From an uncultured Draconibacterium sp. (GTDB taxonomy: Bacteria > Bacteroidota > Bacteroidia > Bacteroidales > Prolixibacteraceae), in contig NZ_OY782038.1 in the NCBI RefSeq assembly GCF_963677575.1, positions 3,413,501-3,477,500 of the forward strand: a stretch of DNA of 64,000 bases, given 5' to 3'. Shown here piece by piece: positions 54,469 through 64,000 of this stretch; position 1 is the first letter of the stretch; each line of letters opens with the position of its first letter. Under the pieces are notes generated by a model, which saw only the letters and a list, made by a program, of their open reading frames with translations, was not told the DNA's origin and made no database searches. The position numbers and the translations under genes are program-made.

Positions 54469-56811
54469 ATGAAAAAATTACGCACAAATATTATCCGCTT
54501 CATAAAACGAAACCCTTTGTATACCTCCATTAATTTTACGGGGTTGGTAATTGGTTTTGTTTGTGTTGTTTTTATTGGCCTTTGGATAAAAAATGAATTG
54601 AGTTACGACAGGTTTCACAAAAATGCTGACCAGGTTTACCGCGTTCACCGGTATTTTTACGATAACAACGGAACAGAAAATCTTCATTTGCCTTATGTTG
54701 CGCCACCTATTGCCCCGCTACTGAAAGACGAATTTTCGGAGATTGAAAATATAGCACGTGTGTCGCATACCGGAATACTTTTTCGTATGGACGATCAAAA
54801 GGTTCTGGAACCGGACGTTTGTTTTGCCGAACCTGATATTCTGAATATTTTCTCTTTCGAAGGGCTTTCTGCTGAAAACAATTTGTTAAGCGAACCACTA
54901 ACAGCAGTGGTCTCTGCAACTATTGCCAATAAGTATTTTAAAGACGAATATGCTGTTGGTAAAACAATGGAATTTTTCGATGAAAATGGTACTAATTATA
55001 ACCTGAAAATTACCGGAGTTTTCGAAGACTGGGGGCAAAACAACCATTTCCGACCCGAAATCCTTATCTCTTTTTCTACCTATGCAAGTGCCGTTGGTGA
55101 AAGCGAGTTAAACGACTGGGGTAGTAATAATTACGAAACATTTGTTTTGATGCGGAATCCTCCTCAGCAATTGGACTCCCGCCTCGATGAATTCATCAAC
55201 AAACAATTTGAAAATGGAACCAGTTGGACAAAACTCAGGATGGAAAAATTGTCAGACATCCATTTTAACTGGTATGGAAGTCGTTCAAGTATTTATGTGT
55301 TGTTATCGATAGCTCTGTTGATTTTGCTTTTGGGAAGCATCAACTACATCAACCTGAATACGGCTATTTACACTAAACGAATTAAAGAAATTCAGATTAA
55401 AAAAGTTATTGGAGCAACGGGTAAACGCATCTTGTCCTTGTTAATGCTTGAATCGGTTTTGTTCTGCATTGTGTCGTTAATTGTTGCGCTTCTTATTGTT
55501 AGTGTGGCCATCCCTTACCTGGCTGATCTTTTCAACAGTAACCTGGCATTTTCTGTAAGTCAGAACCTAAGTATGATAGCTGTATTTTTCATCCTGTCAG
55601 TTTTTATCGGATTTATATCAGGCGTGTATCCGGCAAAAATATTGCTAACAAGTAAAAAGAATATTTCCACCAACAGTAAAATGTCGTTTCGTAACGGGAT
55701 GGTTATTTTTCAGTTCTTCGTTTCAATTGCCCTGATTATGTCATTCCTGACGGTGAATAAACAATTAAACTATTTGAATACAAAAAATCTGGGGCTTAAC
55801 CAAGAGAATGTGATTACGGTGAGTGCGTCGCCCAATCATATTGAAAAGCTGAATGTGTTTCGGAATCAGTTAACTAAAAATCCGAATATAATCGATGTTT
55901 CCGGTTCTAAAAGAATACCATCACAACGTTTGACCGACAGTAACCAAATGAAAGCTTCCAACAACGGTAAAATGGAACCGCTTGGTTTTCGGGTTGCCAA
56001 TATTCGGGGCGACGAACATTTTGTTCCAACCTATGAAATGAAACTGATTGCGGGTAATAATATTAGCAATAAAACAAAAGAAGAAAAGGAATATTTGGTT
56101 AACCGTTCGGCTGTGGAGAAAATTGGCTGGGAATCGCCCGAAGCAGCAATTGGGCAGTTTGTTGAATATGGAAATGAAAAAGGCAGAATAGTTGGCGTGT
56201 TGGAAAATTTCAATTACGAATCGTTGCATAACGCTGTTTTCCCGATCATCCTGTACAAGGATGCATCGAGTTATAATCGCATCTCAATACGAATAACTCC
56301 GGCCAACTTATCGAATACAATTGGTTTTATAGAGAGCACGTGGCAGGAATTTAACTTGTCGGGTTCGCCATTTTCCTATCAGTTTGTCGATGAGCGGTTT
56401 GAACGATTATACCAATCGGAAAAATATACCAAAACAATATTCACCTGTTTTATGGTGCTGGCTATATCCATCGCAATTTTGGGATTAATCGGTTTATCGC
56501 TATTTGTAATGGAGCGACGTACAAAAGAAATAGGTGTACGGAAAGTAAACGGTGCCAAAGTAACTGAAATACTCGCCATGCTGAATAAGGACTTTGTAAA
56601 ATGGGTGCTGATTGCTTTTGTAATAGCCACGCCAATTGCCTGGTATGCCATGAATAAATGGCTCGAAAACTTTGCCTATAAAACCAACCTGAGTTGGTGG
56701 ATTTTTGCACTGGCCGGAATACTGGCATTGGGAATTGCATTGCTAACGGTTAGTTGGCAGAGTTGGAAAGCGGCAACCAGAAATCCGGTGGAGGCACTGA
56801 GATACGAATAA
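54469..56811 (+). CDS. FtsX/MacB-type ABC permease 4 of the array
   Basis: A 780-aa permease. TM1 (about 18-40, SINFTGLVIGFVCVVFIGLWI) and ELSYDRFHKNADQVYRVHRYF resemble permease 1 more than permeases 2 and 3. A MacB periplasmic domain, FtsX TMs (about 265-395), an internal TM (about 408-428), a second periplasmic domain with SGSKRIPSQRLTDSN, and the shared C-terminal block (KEIGVRKVNGAKVTEILAMLNKDFVKW... to the end) follow. The mixed affinities of N-terminal and C-terminal parts fit a mosaic gene. The preceding start ATG at 54469 is the only reasonable one. Confidence 0.92.
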   Translation: MKKLRTNIIRFIKRNPLYTSINFTGLVIGFVCVVFIGLWIKNELSYDRFHKNADQVYRVHRYFYDNNGTENLHLPYVAPPIAPLLKDEFSEIENIARVSHTGILFRMDDQKVLEPDVCFAEPDILNIFSFEGLSAENNLLSEPLTAVVSATIANKYFKDEYAVGKTMEFFDENGTNYNLKITGVFEDWGQNNHFRPEILISFSTYASAVGESELNDWGSNNYETFVLMRNPPQQLDSRLDEFINKQFENGTSWTKLRMEKLSDIHFNWYGSRSSIYVLLSIALLILLLGSINYINLNTAIYTKRIKEIQIKKVIGATGKRILSLLMLESVLFCIVSLIVALLIVSVAIPYLADLFNSNLAFSVSQNLSMIAVFFILSVFIGFISGVYPAKILLTSKKNISTNSKMSFRNGMVIFQFFVSIALIMSFLTVNKQLNYLNTKNLGLNQENVITVSASPNHIEKLNVFRNQLTKNPNIIDVSGSKRIPSQRLTDSNQMKASNNGKMEPLGFRVANIRGDEHFVPTYEMKLIAGNNISNKTKEEKEYLVNRSAVEKIGWESPEAAIGQFVEYGNEKGRIVGVLENFNYESLHNAVFPIILYKDASSYNRISIRITPANLSNTIGFIESTWQEFNLSGSPFSYQFVDERFERLYQSEKYTKTIFTCFMVLAISIAILGLIGLSLFVMERRTKEIGVRKVNGAKVTEILAMLNKDFVKWVLIAFVIATPIAWYAMNKWLENFAYKTNLSWWIFALAGILALGIALLTVSWQSWKAATRNPVEALRYE

Positions 56812-56821
56812 TTTACAGTCA

Positions 56822-56844
56822 CGGTGTCACTCTAAGTAACACCG
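56822..56844. repeat. CGGTGT-ACACCG intergenic hairpin
   Basis: Six-bp arms with an 11-nt spacer, part of a CACGGTGTCACTCTAAG sequence typical of scattered Bacteroidota repeats, between permeases 4 and 5. Confidence 0.55.
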
Positions 56845-56865
56845 AGACTAACAATAATTGAATAA

Positions 56866-59259
56866 ATGAACATAATAAACATGAAAGTGTCGATACGAAA
56901 CGCCCGAAAGAACGGGGTGATTTCGTTTGCTAAAATATTTGGATTGAGTATTTCGTTTGCCGTGATTTTGTTTGCGGTATGCTATGTATTTTATGAAACA
57001 AGCTTCGACAAAAGTGTGACTGATGCCAATCGTATTTATCGCTGTCTGATGCAGGGAAATTTTAATAATGAAGCAATAGATTATGCGGTAACCAGTGCTG
57101 CACAAGGACCATCAATGGTTGCCGAAGTGCCAGAAATTACCGAATCGTTACGAATGTTTAATCAGGGGAAAGCCGATATCACAAGCAATAAAAACGATTT
57201 TCTAAAAGGGAATTTGTTTTATTCTGATGCCAATTGTTTAAGCTTTTGGGATATTCCGGTCAAGAGCAATATCAATGGATTGTTTACCGATAATAACAGT
57301 TTGGCAGTTTCAGAGAGCATTGCCAAAAAGTTATTTGGTACTGCCGAAAATGCATTGGGTAAAAGCGTTACTTTCCGCAGTAACAGTTGCGTAATTACTG
57401 CCGTATTTGAGGATATTCCCAAGAACTTCCACTTGCAATTCGATTTTCTGCAACCTATTGAAAGAGAGATAAAAGGCAGTCTACGTTGGGGCAACCAAAG
57501 TTATTATACGTACATAAAAACGGTTTCGCCTAATATGAATATTGATGATTTGACATTTAAAATCAGTAAAAATGTTTACACCCATTACAATAATGGCGTT
57601 GACGGAGCAAAAGCTCAAACACTCGACAATTTAAGATACGACAAGAATAATTATCTTTATTTTACAGCAGAACCATTAAGCGCTATTCATTTTAGCAAAC
57701 ACAAATTTGACTCAGCCATAACCGCCAATAAAACGTATGTGTATGGTGCTATTATTCTAGCGTTGTTGGTGCTTCTGATTTCGTCAGTCAACTTTATCAA
57801 TTTATCTATTGCCAATCTTTCAACACGCTTTAAAGAAGTGGGTATTCGTAAAACAATTGGGGCTTTTAAAGTGCATATTTTAAGTCAACTCATCAACGAA
57901 ACAGTTCTTTTCTTTATCATTTCACTTGCCATTGCTATCGGAATTTTCTTTGCTTTCGGCAATTCGTTATCGCAACATTTGGGCTTCGATATCAATTTAA
58001 CAACCATAAATCTGTTTAAGATAATCGCCATTAGTTCTGTGTTTTTGCTTCTATTTTTGCTCAGTATCAACATCATCCCAATTTGGATGACCTCGCGCAA
58101 CGAAACGCTCAATCTGATAAAAGGGAAAAGTAATAAGCGCAAGCAACAATGGGGCAGTAATACATTTGTGCTTATCCAATTTATGTTGTCGGTAGTCATT
58201 ATTCTGTCGTCGGTAATTATGACCAAACAAATCAATTATATGGTAACCAAGAACAAAGGTTATACTTCAGACAATATTATGAGCATTAACCTTTGGCGTT
58301 TGGGCGAACAACAACGCGAAAGTTTTATGAAGCAGCTGGAAACCTATCCGGCGATTCAATCGGTAAGTAGTTCTATGCGTACCATTGGCTACGATATTGG
58401 GATGGAAGGAGCCTATTTTGAAGATAGGAATGATGAATCAAATTATTTTCACCCTAGCGTCCTGCCTGTTGATGGTAACTTTTCCAAAACCTTTGATTTA
58501 ACAATGAAAGAAGGACGTTTTTTTAATACGGCTCTTGAAACAGATAAAAACGTTGCCATTATTAATGAAGCAGCAGCGGCCGAATACAAAAAAGCTGGTT
58601 CGCTCATTGGAAAAAAGCTCATTGCCGATGGCGATTTTGAAATAATAGGCATTGTTAAAGATTTTAATTTCCGGTCGTTACATCATGCCGTTGAACCGTT
58701 GGTTATCACCTATTCAAAAAATCAGGGAAATGTATATTTAGAAATGTCGATGGATAATTCGGCAGAAGTTATCGCCATTGTTCAAAACCTATGGAACGAA
58801 TTCAACATTAATCAGCAATTTGACTATACGTTCCTCGACGACATTTTGGCTCGTAACTATGCCAAAGACCAACAAGCCAAGAAACTATTGATGCTTCTTT
58901 CGCTCATTTCAATCATTATTGCGTGCGTGGGATTGTATGCCGTAAGTTTCTTTACCATAATTCGAAAGACTAAGGAAATAGGTGTTCGAAAAGTGAATGG
59001 AGCCACCATATCCGAAATAATGAAAATGCTGAATATGGACTTTGTAAAATGGGTTTTACTTTCATTCATTATCGCCACCCCTATTGCGTGGTATGCAATG
59101 CACAAATGGCTCGAAAACTTTGCTTACAAAACCACATTAAGCTGGTGGATATTTGCATTGGCTGGCTTGTTAGCTTTGGGAATCGCACTGTTAACTGTAA
59201 GCTGGCAAAGTTGGAGGGCTGCAACAAGGAATCCGGTGGAAGCACTTAGGTATGAATGA
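56866..59259 (+). CDS. FtsX/MacB-type ABC permease 5 of the array
   Basis: A 797-aa permease; start 56866, with an alternative ATG five codons on. TM1 (about 25-45), periplasmic domain 1 (about 50-275), FtsX TMs (about 285-410), TM (about 440-460), periplasmic domain 2 and the C-terminal block (KEIGVRKVNGATISEIMKMLNMDFVKW). Its block shares the AMHKWLENFAYKTTLSWW variant and about 40 identical consecutive bases with permease 2, although permeases 3 and 4 lie between them. That pattern is best explained by recent sequence exchange. The rest of the two proteins is clearly different. Only 15 bp or so precede the next gene. Confidence 0.92.
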   Translation: MNIINMKVSIRNARKNGVISFAKIFGLSISFAVILFAVCYVFYETSFDKSVTDANRIYRCLMQGNFNNEAIDYAVTSAAQGPSMVAEVPEITESLRMFNQGKADITSNKNDFLKGNLFYSDANCLSFWDIPVKSNINGLFTDNNSLAVSESIAKKLFGTAENALGKSVTFRSNSCVITAVFEDIPKNFHLQFDFLQPIEREIKGSLRWGNQSYYTYIKTVSPNMNIDDLTFKISKNVYTHYNNGVDGAKAQTLDNLRYDKNNYLYFTAEPLSAIHFSKHKFDSAITANKTYVYGAIILALLVLLISSVNFINLSIANLSTRFKEVGIRKTIGAFKVHILSQLINETVLFFIISLAIAIGIFFAFGNSLSQHLGFDINLTTINLFKIIAISSVFLLLFLLSINIIPIWMTSRNETLNLIKGKSNKRKQQWGSNTFVLIQFMLSVVIILSSVIMTKQINYMVTKNKGYTSDNIMSINLWRLGEQQRESFMKQLETYPAIQSVSSSMRTIGYDIGMEGAYFEDRNDESNYFHPSVLPVDGNFSKTFDLTMKEGRFFNTALETDKNVAIINEAAAAEYKKAGSLIGKKLIADGDFEIIGIVKDFNFRSLHHAVEPLVITYSKNQGNVYLEMSMDNSAEVIAIVQNLWNEFNINQQFDYTFLDDILARNYAKDQQAKKLLMLLSLISIIIACVGLYAVSFFTIIRKTKEIGVRKVNGATISEIMKMLNMDFVKWVLLSFIIATPIAWYAMHKWLENFAYKTTLSWWIFALAGLLALGIALLTVSWQSWRAATRNPVEALRYE

Positions 59260-59283
59260 CAGACTAATTTTAATTTGAGACTA

Positions 59284-61686
59284 ATGGAACAAATAAAATA
59301 TTTTTTCAGGACGAGTATTTGTAATCTGTTTTTCCGCAGGAAGTTCACAGTAACAAATCTGATTGGTCTTTCAATTGGTTTGATGGTGAGTTTGCTTATT
59401 CTGCTTTATGTCCGGTATGAAACTTCGTTTGAGAATTTTAATCCTAACGCGAAAAATATCTATCGTATTGTCGAAAAGAACACTCAGGATGGAACAGTAG
59501 GAGAAGCTACACCTTTGGCGTTATCTGATGTTTTGAAAAATGACTTTCCGGAGGTGGACAAAGTTATCGGGTTAATGAAAACCTATAAGGCAGTAAAAAT
59601 TGGTGAGAATAAATTTGAAGATTTAAAAGGGGCCATTGTAGAAAAAGACTTTTTTGATTTCTTTAATATCCCACTAACTGAAGGAAATAGTACTACGATT
59701 TTTAAAGATCCTTATGAAGTTGTTGTTACTTCGAAACTGGCAGAAAAGTTATTTGGAGATGTAAATCCTATCGGTAAAACGATGGAATACGAAAACCACA
59801 TTTTTACAGTTAGCGGCCTTGTAAATGAAATTCCGAAGAATAGCATTTTGAATTTCGAATTTTTCCTTTCAGATAAATTCAGGTATGTATCTTATCCTGA
59901 TTTGAACGACCGGTGGTACGAGTTTGGGCTGCATACTTTTGTAACATTTAAAAAAGATATAATACCTGACGGATTTGAACAAAACCTGGCCCGGATCGAA
60001 GACAAATATTATCCTGATTTTATGAAAAACCGCTTCACTTATGAAGTGATAGCATTTAAAGGAAGCCATTTAAATACAAATATTCAGAATGATTTAGTTC
60101 CGGCTGTGTCTCAATTTTATTTATGGATACTTTTCGGAATTGCCACAGGAATCTTGTTAATTGCCGGGCTGAATTTTGTTAATATTTCTATAGCAACTTC
60201 GAGTAAACGAAACATTGAAACCGGAATCAGAAAAGTAAATGGAGCCTCATCATCCGCTTTGATTTACAGCTTTTTTGCCGAAACAGCATTTTTAACGATC
60301 ATCTCACTGGTGTTGGCATTTGGCGGTTTGTACTTTGCTACTCCTGCCTTCGAGAGTTTAACAGGGAAGACTATACTTGTTGATTTAGGCGATCCCGTGC
60401 TTTGGCTTGGAGTTGCAGGTTTTTGTTTTCTCACGATTGTTCTTTCGGGAATATATCCGGCTGTTGTTCTCTCAAAACCTACACCGGCCAAAGTTCTACT
60501 CAGGAATAAAATGGAAAGTAGTAATAAATTGACCTTTCAGAAAAGTTTTACAATGTTTCAGTTTGCCTTAACGATTGCTTTGGCGATTGTTTTGTTTGCG
60601 ATATTTAAACAGGTGCGTTTTATGCAAAATCACGAAACCGGATTTAATCGAAGGAATTTGCTCGCGATTCCTGCATATTCTCTTGGAAGTTACGGACCGG
60701 AAAGATTGAATAATGCAAACTTGTTTACACAGGAACTGGAGAAATATCAGTCGCAATATGGCTTTGGAAAAGCATCGGTTACTGAATTTGTTCCTGGATT
60801 TGGTTTTCGGAATTTATTTCAGGTTTATCCAGATGAGAATGCCGATGTTCAGGGAATTGAAATGTTGTCGTGCGATGTGGATGAGAATTTTGCAGATGTT
60901 TTTGGAATGCATCTTAAACAAGGACGTTTCTTTTCGAAAGATTTGGCCACTGACCATAGCAATTCAGTAGTAATTAATCAGGCCGCTTTAAAAAAACTTG
61001 GATGGAAATCGATAGAGGGGAAAACCGTTGGTCTAATAAGTAAAGATAACAAAAAGCATGTGGTGGGCGTTATCAACGATATTAATGTTAAATCGTTGCA
61101 ATATCCTGTACAGCCGATGATTTATCAGTTTGGGCGTCATCATAATTTCCCTGGCTACATTACGCTTCGCCTAAATCAAAATCAGCGTGCTGAAGCTATG
61201 GCTTTTATCATGAGTAAATGGGAGGAACTATTTCCGGAGGTACCTTTTACTTATGAAAGCGTGGAAGAGAAGTACAGGTCAGCATATGGAGAAGAAATCA
61301 GGCTTGCAAGAATTACAGGAACGTTTTCCGTTCTCGCCATGATTTTATCCCTCTTTGGAATACTTGCTTTAAGCACACTACAATTCGAGAAAAGAACCAA
61401 GGAAATAGGCATCCGCAAAGTAAACGGCGCAAAAGTTTCCGAGATACTTACAATGCTAAATAAAGACTTTATAAAATGGGTAGCCATTGCTTTTGTAATT
61501 GCCACACCCATTGCATACTACGCCATGAATAAATGGCTTGAAAATTTTGCCTACAAAACCAACTTAAGTTGGTGGATTTTTGCGCTGGCCGGAGTGCTGG
61601 CTTTGGGAATTGCATTGTTAACGGTAAGTTGGCAGAGCTGGCGGGCAGCTACGAGGAATCCTGTTGAGGCGTTGAGGTATGAGTAA
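59284..61686 (+). CDS. FtsX/MacB-type ABC permease 6 of the array
   Basis: Start at ATG 59284 (MEQIKYFFRTSICNLFF); a TTG three codons upstream is less likely. The 800-aa permease has TM1 (about 22-42), ETSFENFNPNAKNIYRIVEK, first periplasmic domain, FtsX TMs (about 275-405), a TM (about 430-450), second periplasmic domain and the shared C-terminal block (KEIGIRKVNGAKVSEILTMLNKDFIKWV... to RYE). The loop just before the block (LSTLQFEKRT) differs from the MERRT or MEQRT form of permeases 2 and 4. Intact reading frame. Confidence 0.92.
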   Translation: MEQIKYFFRTSICNLFFRRKFTVTNLIGLSIGLMVSLLILLYVRYETSFENFNPNAKNIYRIVEKNTQDGTVGEATPLALSDVLKNDFPEVDKVIGLMKTYKAVKIGENKFEDLKGAIVEKDFFDFFNIPLTEGNSTTIFKDPYEVVVTSKLAEKLFGDVNPIGKTMEYENHIFTVSGLVNEIPKNSILNFEFFLSDKFRYVSYPDLNDRWYEFGLHTFVTFKKDIIPDGFEQNLARIEDKYYPDFMKNRFTYEVIAFKGSHLNTNIQNDLVPAVSQFYLWILFGIATGILLIAGLNFVNISIATSSKRNIETGIRKVNGASSSALIYSFFAETAFLTIISLVLAFGGLYFATPAFESLTGKTILVDLGDPVLWLGVAGFCFLTIVLSGIYPAVVLSKPTPAKVLLRNKMESSNKLTFQKSFTMFQFALTIALAIVLFAIFKQVRFMQNHETGFNRRNLLAIPAYSLGSYGPERLNNANLFTQELEKYQSQYGFGKASVTEFVPGFGFRNLFQVYPDENADVQGIEMLSCDVDENFADVFGMHLKQGRFFSKDLATDHSNSVVINQAALKKLGWKSIEGKTVGLISKDNKKHVVGVINDINVKSLQYPVQPMIYQFGRHHNFPGYITLRLNQNQRAEAMAFIMSKWEELFPEVPFTYESVEEKYRSAYGEEIRLARITGTFSVLAMILSLFGILALSTLQFEKRTKEIGIRKVNGAKVSEILTMLNKDFIKWVAIAFVIATPIAYYAMNKWLENFAYKTNLSWWIFALAGVLALGIALLTVSWQSWRAATRNPVEALRYE

Positions 61687-61687
61687 G

Positions 61688-61820
61688 AAGCCCCTTCTAA
61701 CCTCCCCAAAGGGGAGGAACAGAAAGCAGTTTACTTATAAAGTAGAATAATGAAAAAGAGATATAACAAATATGCACTGGCTTTCAAAGTCTCCCCTTTG
61801 GGGAGATTTAGAGGGGCCTT
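61688..61820. repeat. Inverted repeat element with CTCCCCAAAGGGGAG palindromes
   Basis: Left end AAGCCCCTTCTAACCTCCCC...GGAGG and right end CTCCCC...GGGGAGATTTAGAGGGGCCTT are inverted copies about 65 bp apart; each is itself palindromic. Another Bacteroidota intergenic repeat type, between permeases 6 and 7. Confidence 0.8.
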
Positions 61821-61890
61821 AATTCGGATGAAGCGTTGTGGAGCGAATATACCCCGATGACGCCACACGAACCATTTAAATCAAGTATTT

Positions 61891-64000
61891 ATGACTTTAT
61901 CACTAATTATACATTACATAAAAAGCGCCAGTCGCGAATTGGTGCGGTTTAAGCTAAATACAACTGTTAATTTATTAGGCATCACATTGGGCATTTGTGC
62001 ATTTCTCGTGATTGGCATTTATGTTCGGTATGAAACCGGCTACGACCGCTATCATAAAAATGTTGAAGATACATACAGGTTAACCTGCAGCACAAAAGAT
62101 GAAAACAGTGACGCCCAAAACTGGGCAATGACCCCTTCGGCTTACCCCGGTATATTTAAAGAAACATTTCCTGAAGTAGAAAACAGTGCGAGGGTATTAC
62201 GCAGTGCAGATCATAATTTGGTCTACGACGAAAATAAATTCAAAACACACTTCATTGTTTTTGCCGATTCAACTTTTCTCGATATTCTGGAATATCCATT
62301 GGCATTAGGTAGCCCAAAAGCTGCACTTAGTGGTACAAACCAAATTATCCTGACCCATGAGACGGCGCAAAAATTATTTGGCAACGAAGATCCGCTAAAC
62401 AGAATTGTTTCAGTGTACAGCGACCGCGGCGAATTACAGTGTAATGTAACCGGAGTCTTAAAAAAAGATCTTCCACCTACCCATCTCGATTTTGAAGCCA
62501 TTCTTTCGTACGATGGAGCTATTAAACTCTGGGGCGACGGGATTGATCAAAATCCCTGGTTTATCCGCGTATTCAATTACTTCAAACTAAAGGAAGGCAC
62601 AAAAAAACAGGTAATGGTTGATAAGTTTAATGCCTGTCTAAGAGAACAACTTCCCGACATTGCAGCTTATATGACCTTTGATTTACAACCGGTTGCATCA
62701 ATACACCTGAATTCAGATTTAATGTTCGACACTAAAAATGGAAACAAAAGTTCGGTTTACTGGCTGGGGGTTATTGGCATATTGGTATTAGTTATGGCTT
62801 GTGTAAATTTCATTAACCTCACCTCAACCGAAGCCATAAAATATCATAAAAAAGTTGCCATATCTAAATTACTGGGGGCTGCAAAATATGCACTGTTTTT
62901 TACCCAGTTTATTAAAGCAGTTGTTTTGCTAACTATTGCGGCTGCGATTTCAGTACTAACTATTTGGTTACTTCTTCCAACAATTGGTAACATTGTCGAT
63001 ATCAACTTAAGTCTCCAGGCCGGGCTGATCTCATTTATCATCAAATTCACATTACTTATAATTTTGCTTACCGGGGTTCTGATTGGAGGTATCTCAACAG
63101 CAATAACACGAATTACACAATCCGACATAAACATTTCTGTTTTAAAACGCGGAAACGGAATTGTCAAGCCTCTGGTTGTATTTCAGTTCCTTATTACTAT
63201 CGTGTTAATTTCAGGAACAATCGTCATTTACAAACAATTCAAATATATCAATCAGGAAGACCTGGGATATTCCATCGACAACAAAATAGTTGCTAAGGCG
63301 CCGACACAATATGCCGCGGTAGCCAATGATTTTTCGTTGGGCATGAAAACATTTAAAGATGAAGCCTTGAAGCTGCCCGGTGTTGAATTGATCACCTCGT
63401 CGTACGTTGTGCCGGGGCAAGAAGTTCCGTGGGATTACATAACACAAAACGTAAATAATGAGAATAAGGAAGTTGGGATTAACATGAACTTTGTCGATTA
63501 TGACTATTTCGATGGATATGAACACAAACTGCTGGCCGGAAAATTTTTCTCTGAACATGAAAAAACAACTACCGAAGGCATTCTTTTAAATAAACAGGCA
63601 ATTGACTTCCTTGGGTATAAATCACCCGACGATGCCATTAATAAAACGATAAACCTTAATGGCAATCAGCTACGAATTATTGGGGTTTTCGACAACCACC
63701 ACCAGCTTTCATTCAAACACGCCTATACACCATTTTACTTAAAATTTCAGGAATTTGGAAAGAGCAACTATACATTTTGTATTAGCGGTTCGGATCAAAA
63801 AGCAACGTATAACAATATTAAAAAGCTTTGGGAAAAACACTTTCCGCACGACCCGTTTGATGGTGTTTACTTAACTGATTTTTACAACGCACAGCACAAA
63901 AAAGAACATATTTTTTCCAGGGTATTCAACATATTCTGCATCCTGTCGATATTTATTTCGGTATTAGGAATTTTTATTTTGTCTGTTTCAACCACACAAC
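61891..64000 (+). CDS. FtsX/MacB-type ABC permease 7 of the array, 5' part (cut by right edge)
   Basis: ATG at 61891 opens a frame that stays open to the window end (703 codons). It begins MTLSLIIHYIKSASRELVRF with TM1 (about 24-45, LLGITLGICAFLVIGIYVRY), then ETGYDRYHKNVEDTYRL, a MacB periplasmic domain (LTHETAQKLFGNEDPLNRIVS), FtsX TMs (about 290-410, with LVMACVNFINLTSTEA), a TM (about 430-450) and the second periplasmic domain. It ends inside the first TM of the last FtsX block (FNIFCILSIFISVLGIFILSVS). Whether it carries the shared C-terminal block cannot be seen. It shows the array has at least seven members. Confidence 0.9.
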   Translation, partial: MTLSLIIHYIKSASRELVRFKLNTTVNLLGITLGICAFLVIGIYVRYETGYDRYHKNVEDTYRLTCSTKDENSDAQNWAMTPSAYPGIFKETFPEVENSARVLRSADHNLVYDENKFKTHFIVFADSTFLDILEYPLALGSPKAALSGTNQIILTHETAQKLFGNEDPLNRIVSVYSDRGELQCNVTGVLKKDLPPTHLDFEAILSYDGAIKLWGDGIDQNPWFIRVFNYFKLKEGTKKQVMVDKFNACLREQLPDIAAYMTFDLQPVASIHLNSDLMFDTKNGNKSSVYWLGVIGILVLVMACVNFINLTSTEAIKYHKKVAISKLLGAAKYALFFTQFIKAVVLLTIAAAISVLTIWLLLPTIGNIVDINLSLQAGLISFIIKFTLLIILLTGVLIGGISTAITRITQSDINISVLKRGNGIVKPLVVFQFLITIVLISGTIVIYKQFKYINQEDLGYSIDNKIVAKAPTQYAAVANDFSLGMKTFKDEALKLPGVELITSSYVVPGQEVPWDYITQNVNNENKEVGINMNFVDYDYFDGYEHKLLAGKFFSEHEKTTTEGILLNKQAIDFLGYKSPDDAINKTINLNGNQLRIIGVFDNHHQLSFKHAYTPFYLKFQEFGKSNYTFCISGSDQKATYNNIKKLWEKHFPHDPFDGVYLTDFYNAQHKKEHIFSRVFNIFCILSIFISVLGIFILSVSTTQ

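Overview
The window looks like chromosome from a free-living, glycan-degrading member of the Bacteroidota. The grounds are paired SusC/SusD genes, ECF sigma/FecR pairs, a hybrid two-component sensor (HTCS), promoter boxes of the TAnnTTTG type, lipoproteins with acidic residues after the lipobox cysteine, and AT-rich spacers full of short inverted repeats. A Marinilabiliales/Prolixibacteraceae-like source is a guess from style only.

Region 1 (1-2902, minus strand) is an ECF sigma, FecR anti-sigma and STN-bearing SusC cassette that runs off the left edge. Region 2 (3040-17911, minus strand) is an arabinan utilisation locus in two transcription units. One runs surface glycan-binding lipoprotein, SusC, SusD, surface GH43 endo-arabinanase. 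The other runs GH43, GH43 endo-arabinanase and GH51, with a second GH51 after a 210 bp gap. Both units begin with the same geometry: a TAnnTTTG-like box, 21 bp, GTGGA, and a second GTGGA 21 bp on. I propose this as the operator of the HTCS encoded at 17959-22245. A short ORF resembling the first 50 residues of a SusC protein lies in the leader of the first unit.

Region 3 (22392-38815, plus strand) is a second sigma/FecR/STN-SusC/SusD cassette, a Tat-signal cysteine-rich protein of unknown function, and an operon of GH27, GH127/146-type, GH51 with an N-terminal extension, and GH127. Together with region 2 it can plausibly clear alpha- and beta-linked arabinose and galactose side groups from arabinan or arabinogalactan-like pectin. 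The promoters of the Tat gene and the GH27 operon are about 65-bp copies of each other.

Region 4 (38875-64000) holds a DoxX protein, an NtrB/NtrC-like histidine kinase and sigma-54 activator (minus strand), an IS200-like HUH transposase embedded in four copies of a composite palindromic repeat, and an exporter operon. The exporter operon has a well-matched sigma-54 promoter, TolC-like outer membrane factor, membrane fusion protein, one ABC ATPase and at least seven large FtsX/MacB-type permeases in tandem; the last is cut by the right edge. Permeases 2 to 6 have diverged in their periplasmic parts but share a nearly identical C-terminal block of about 95 residues, down to long identical DNA runs, which points to gene conversion. 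Most junctions of this operon carry a Bacteroidota-type intergenic repeat. No tRNA, rRNA or CRISPR array was seen.
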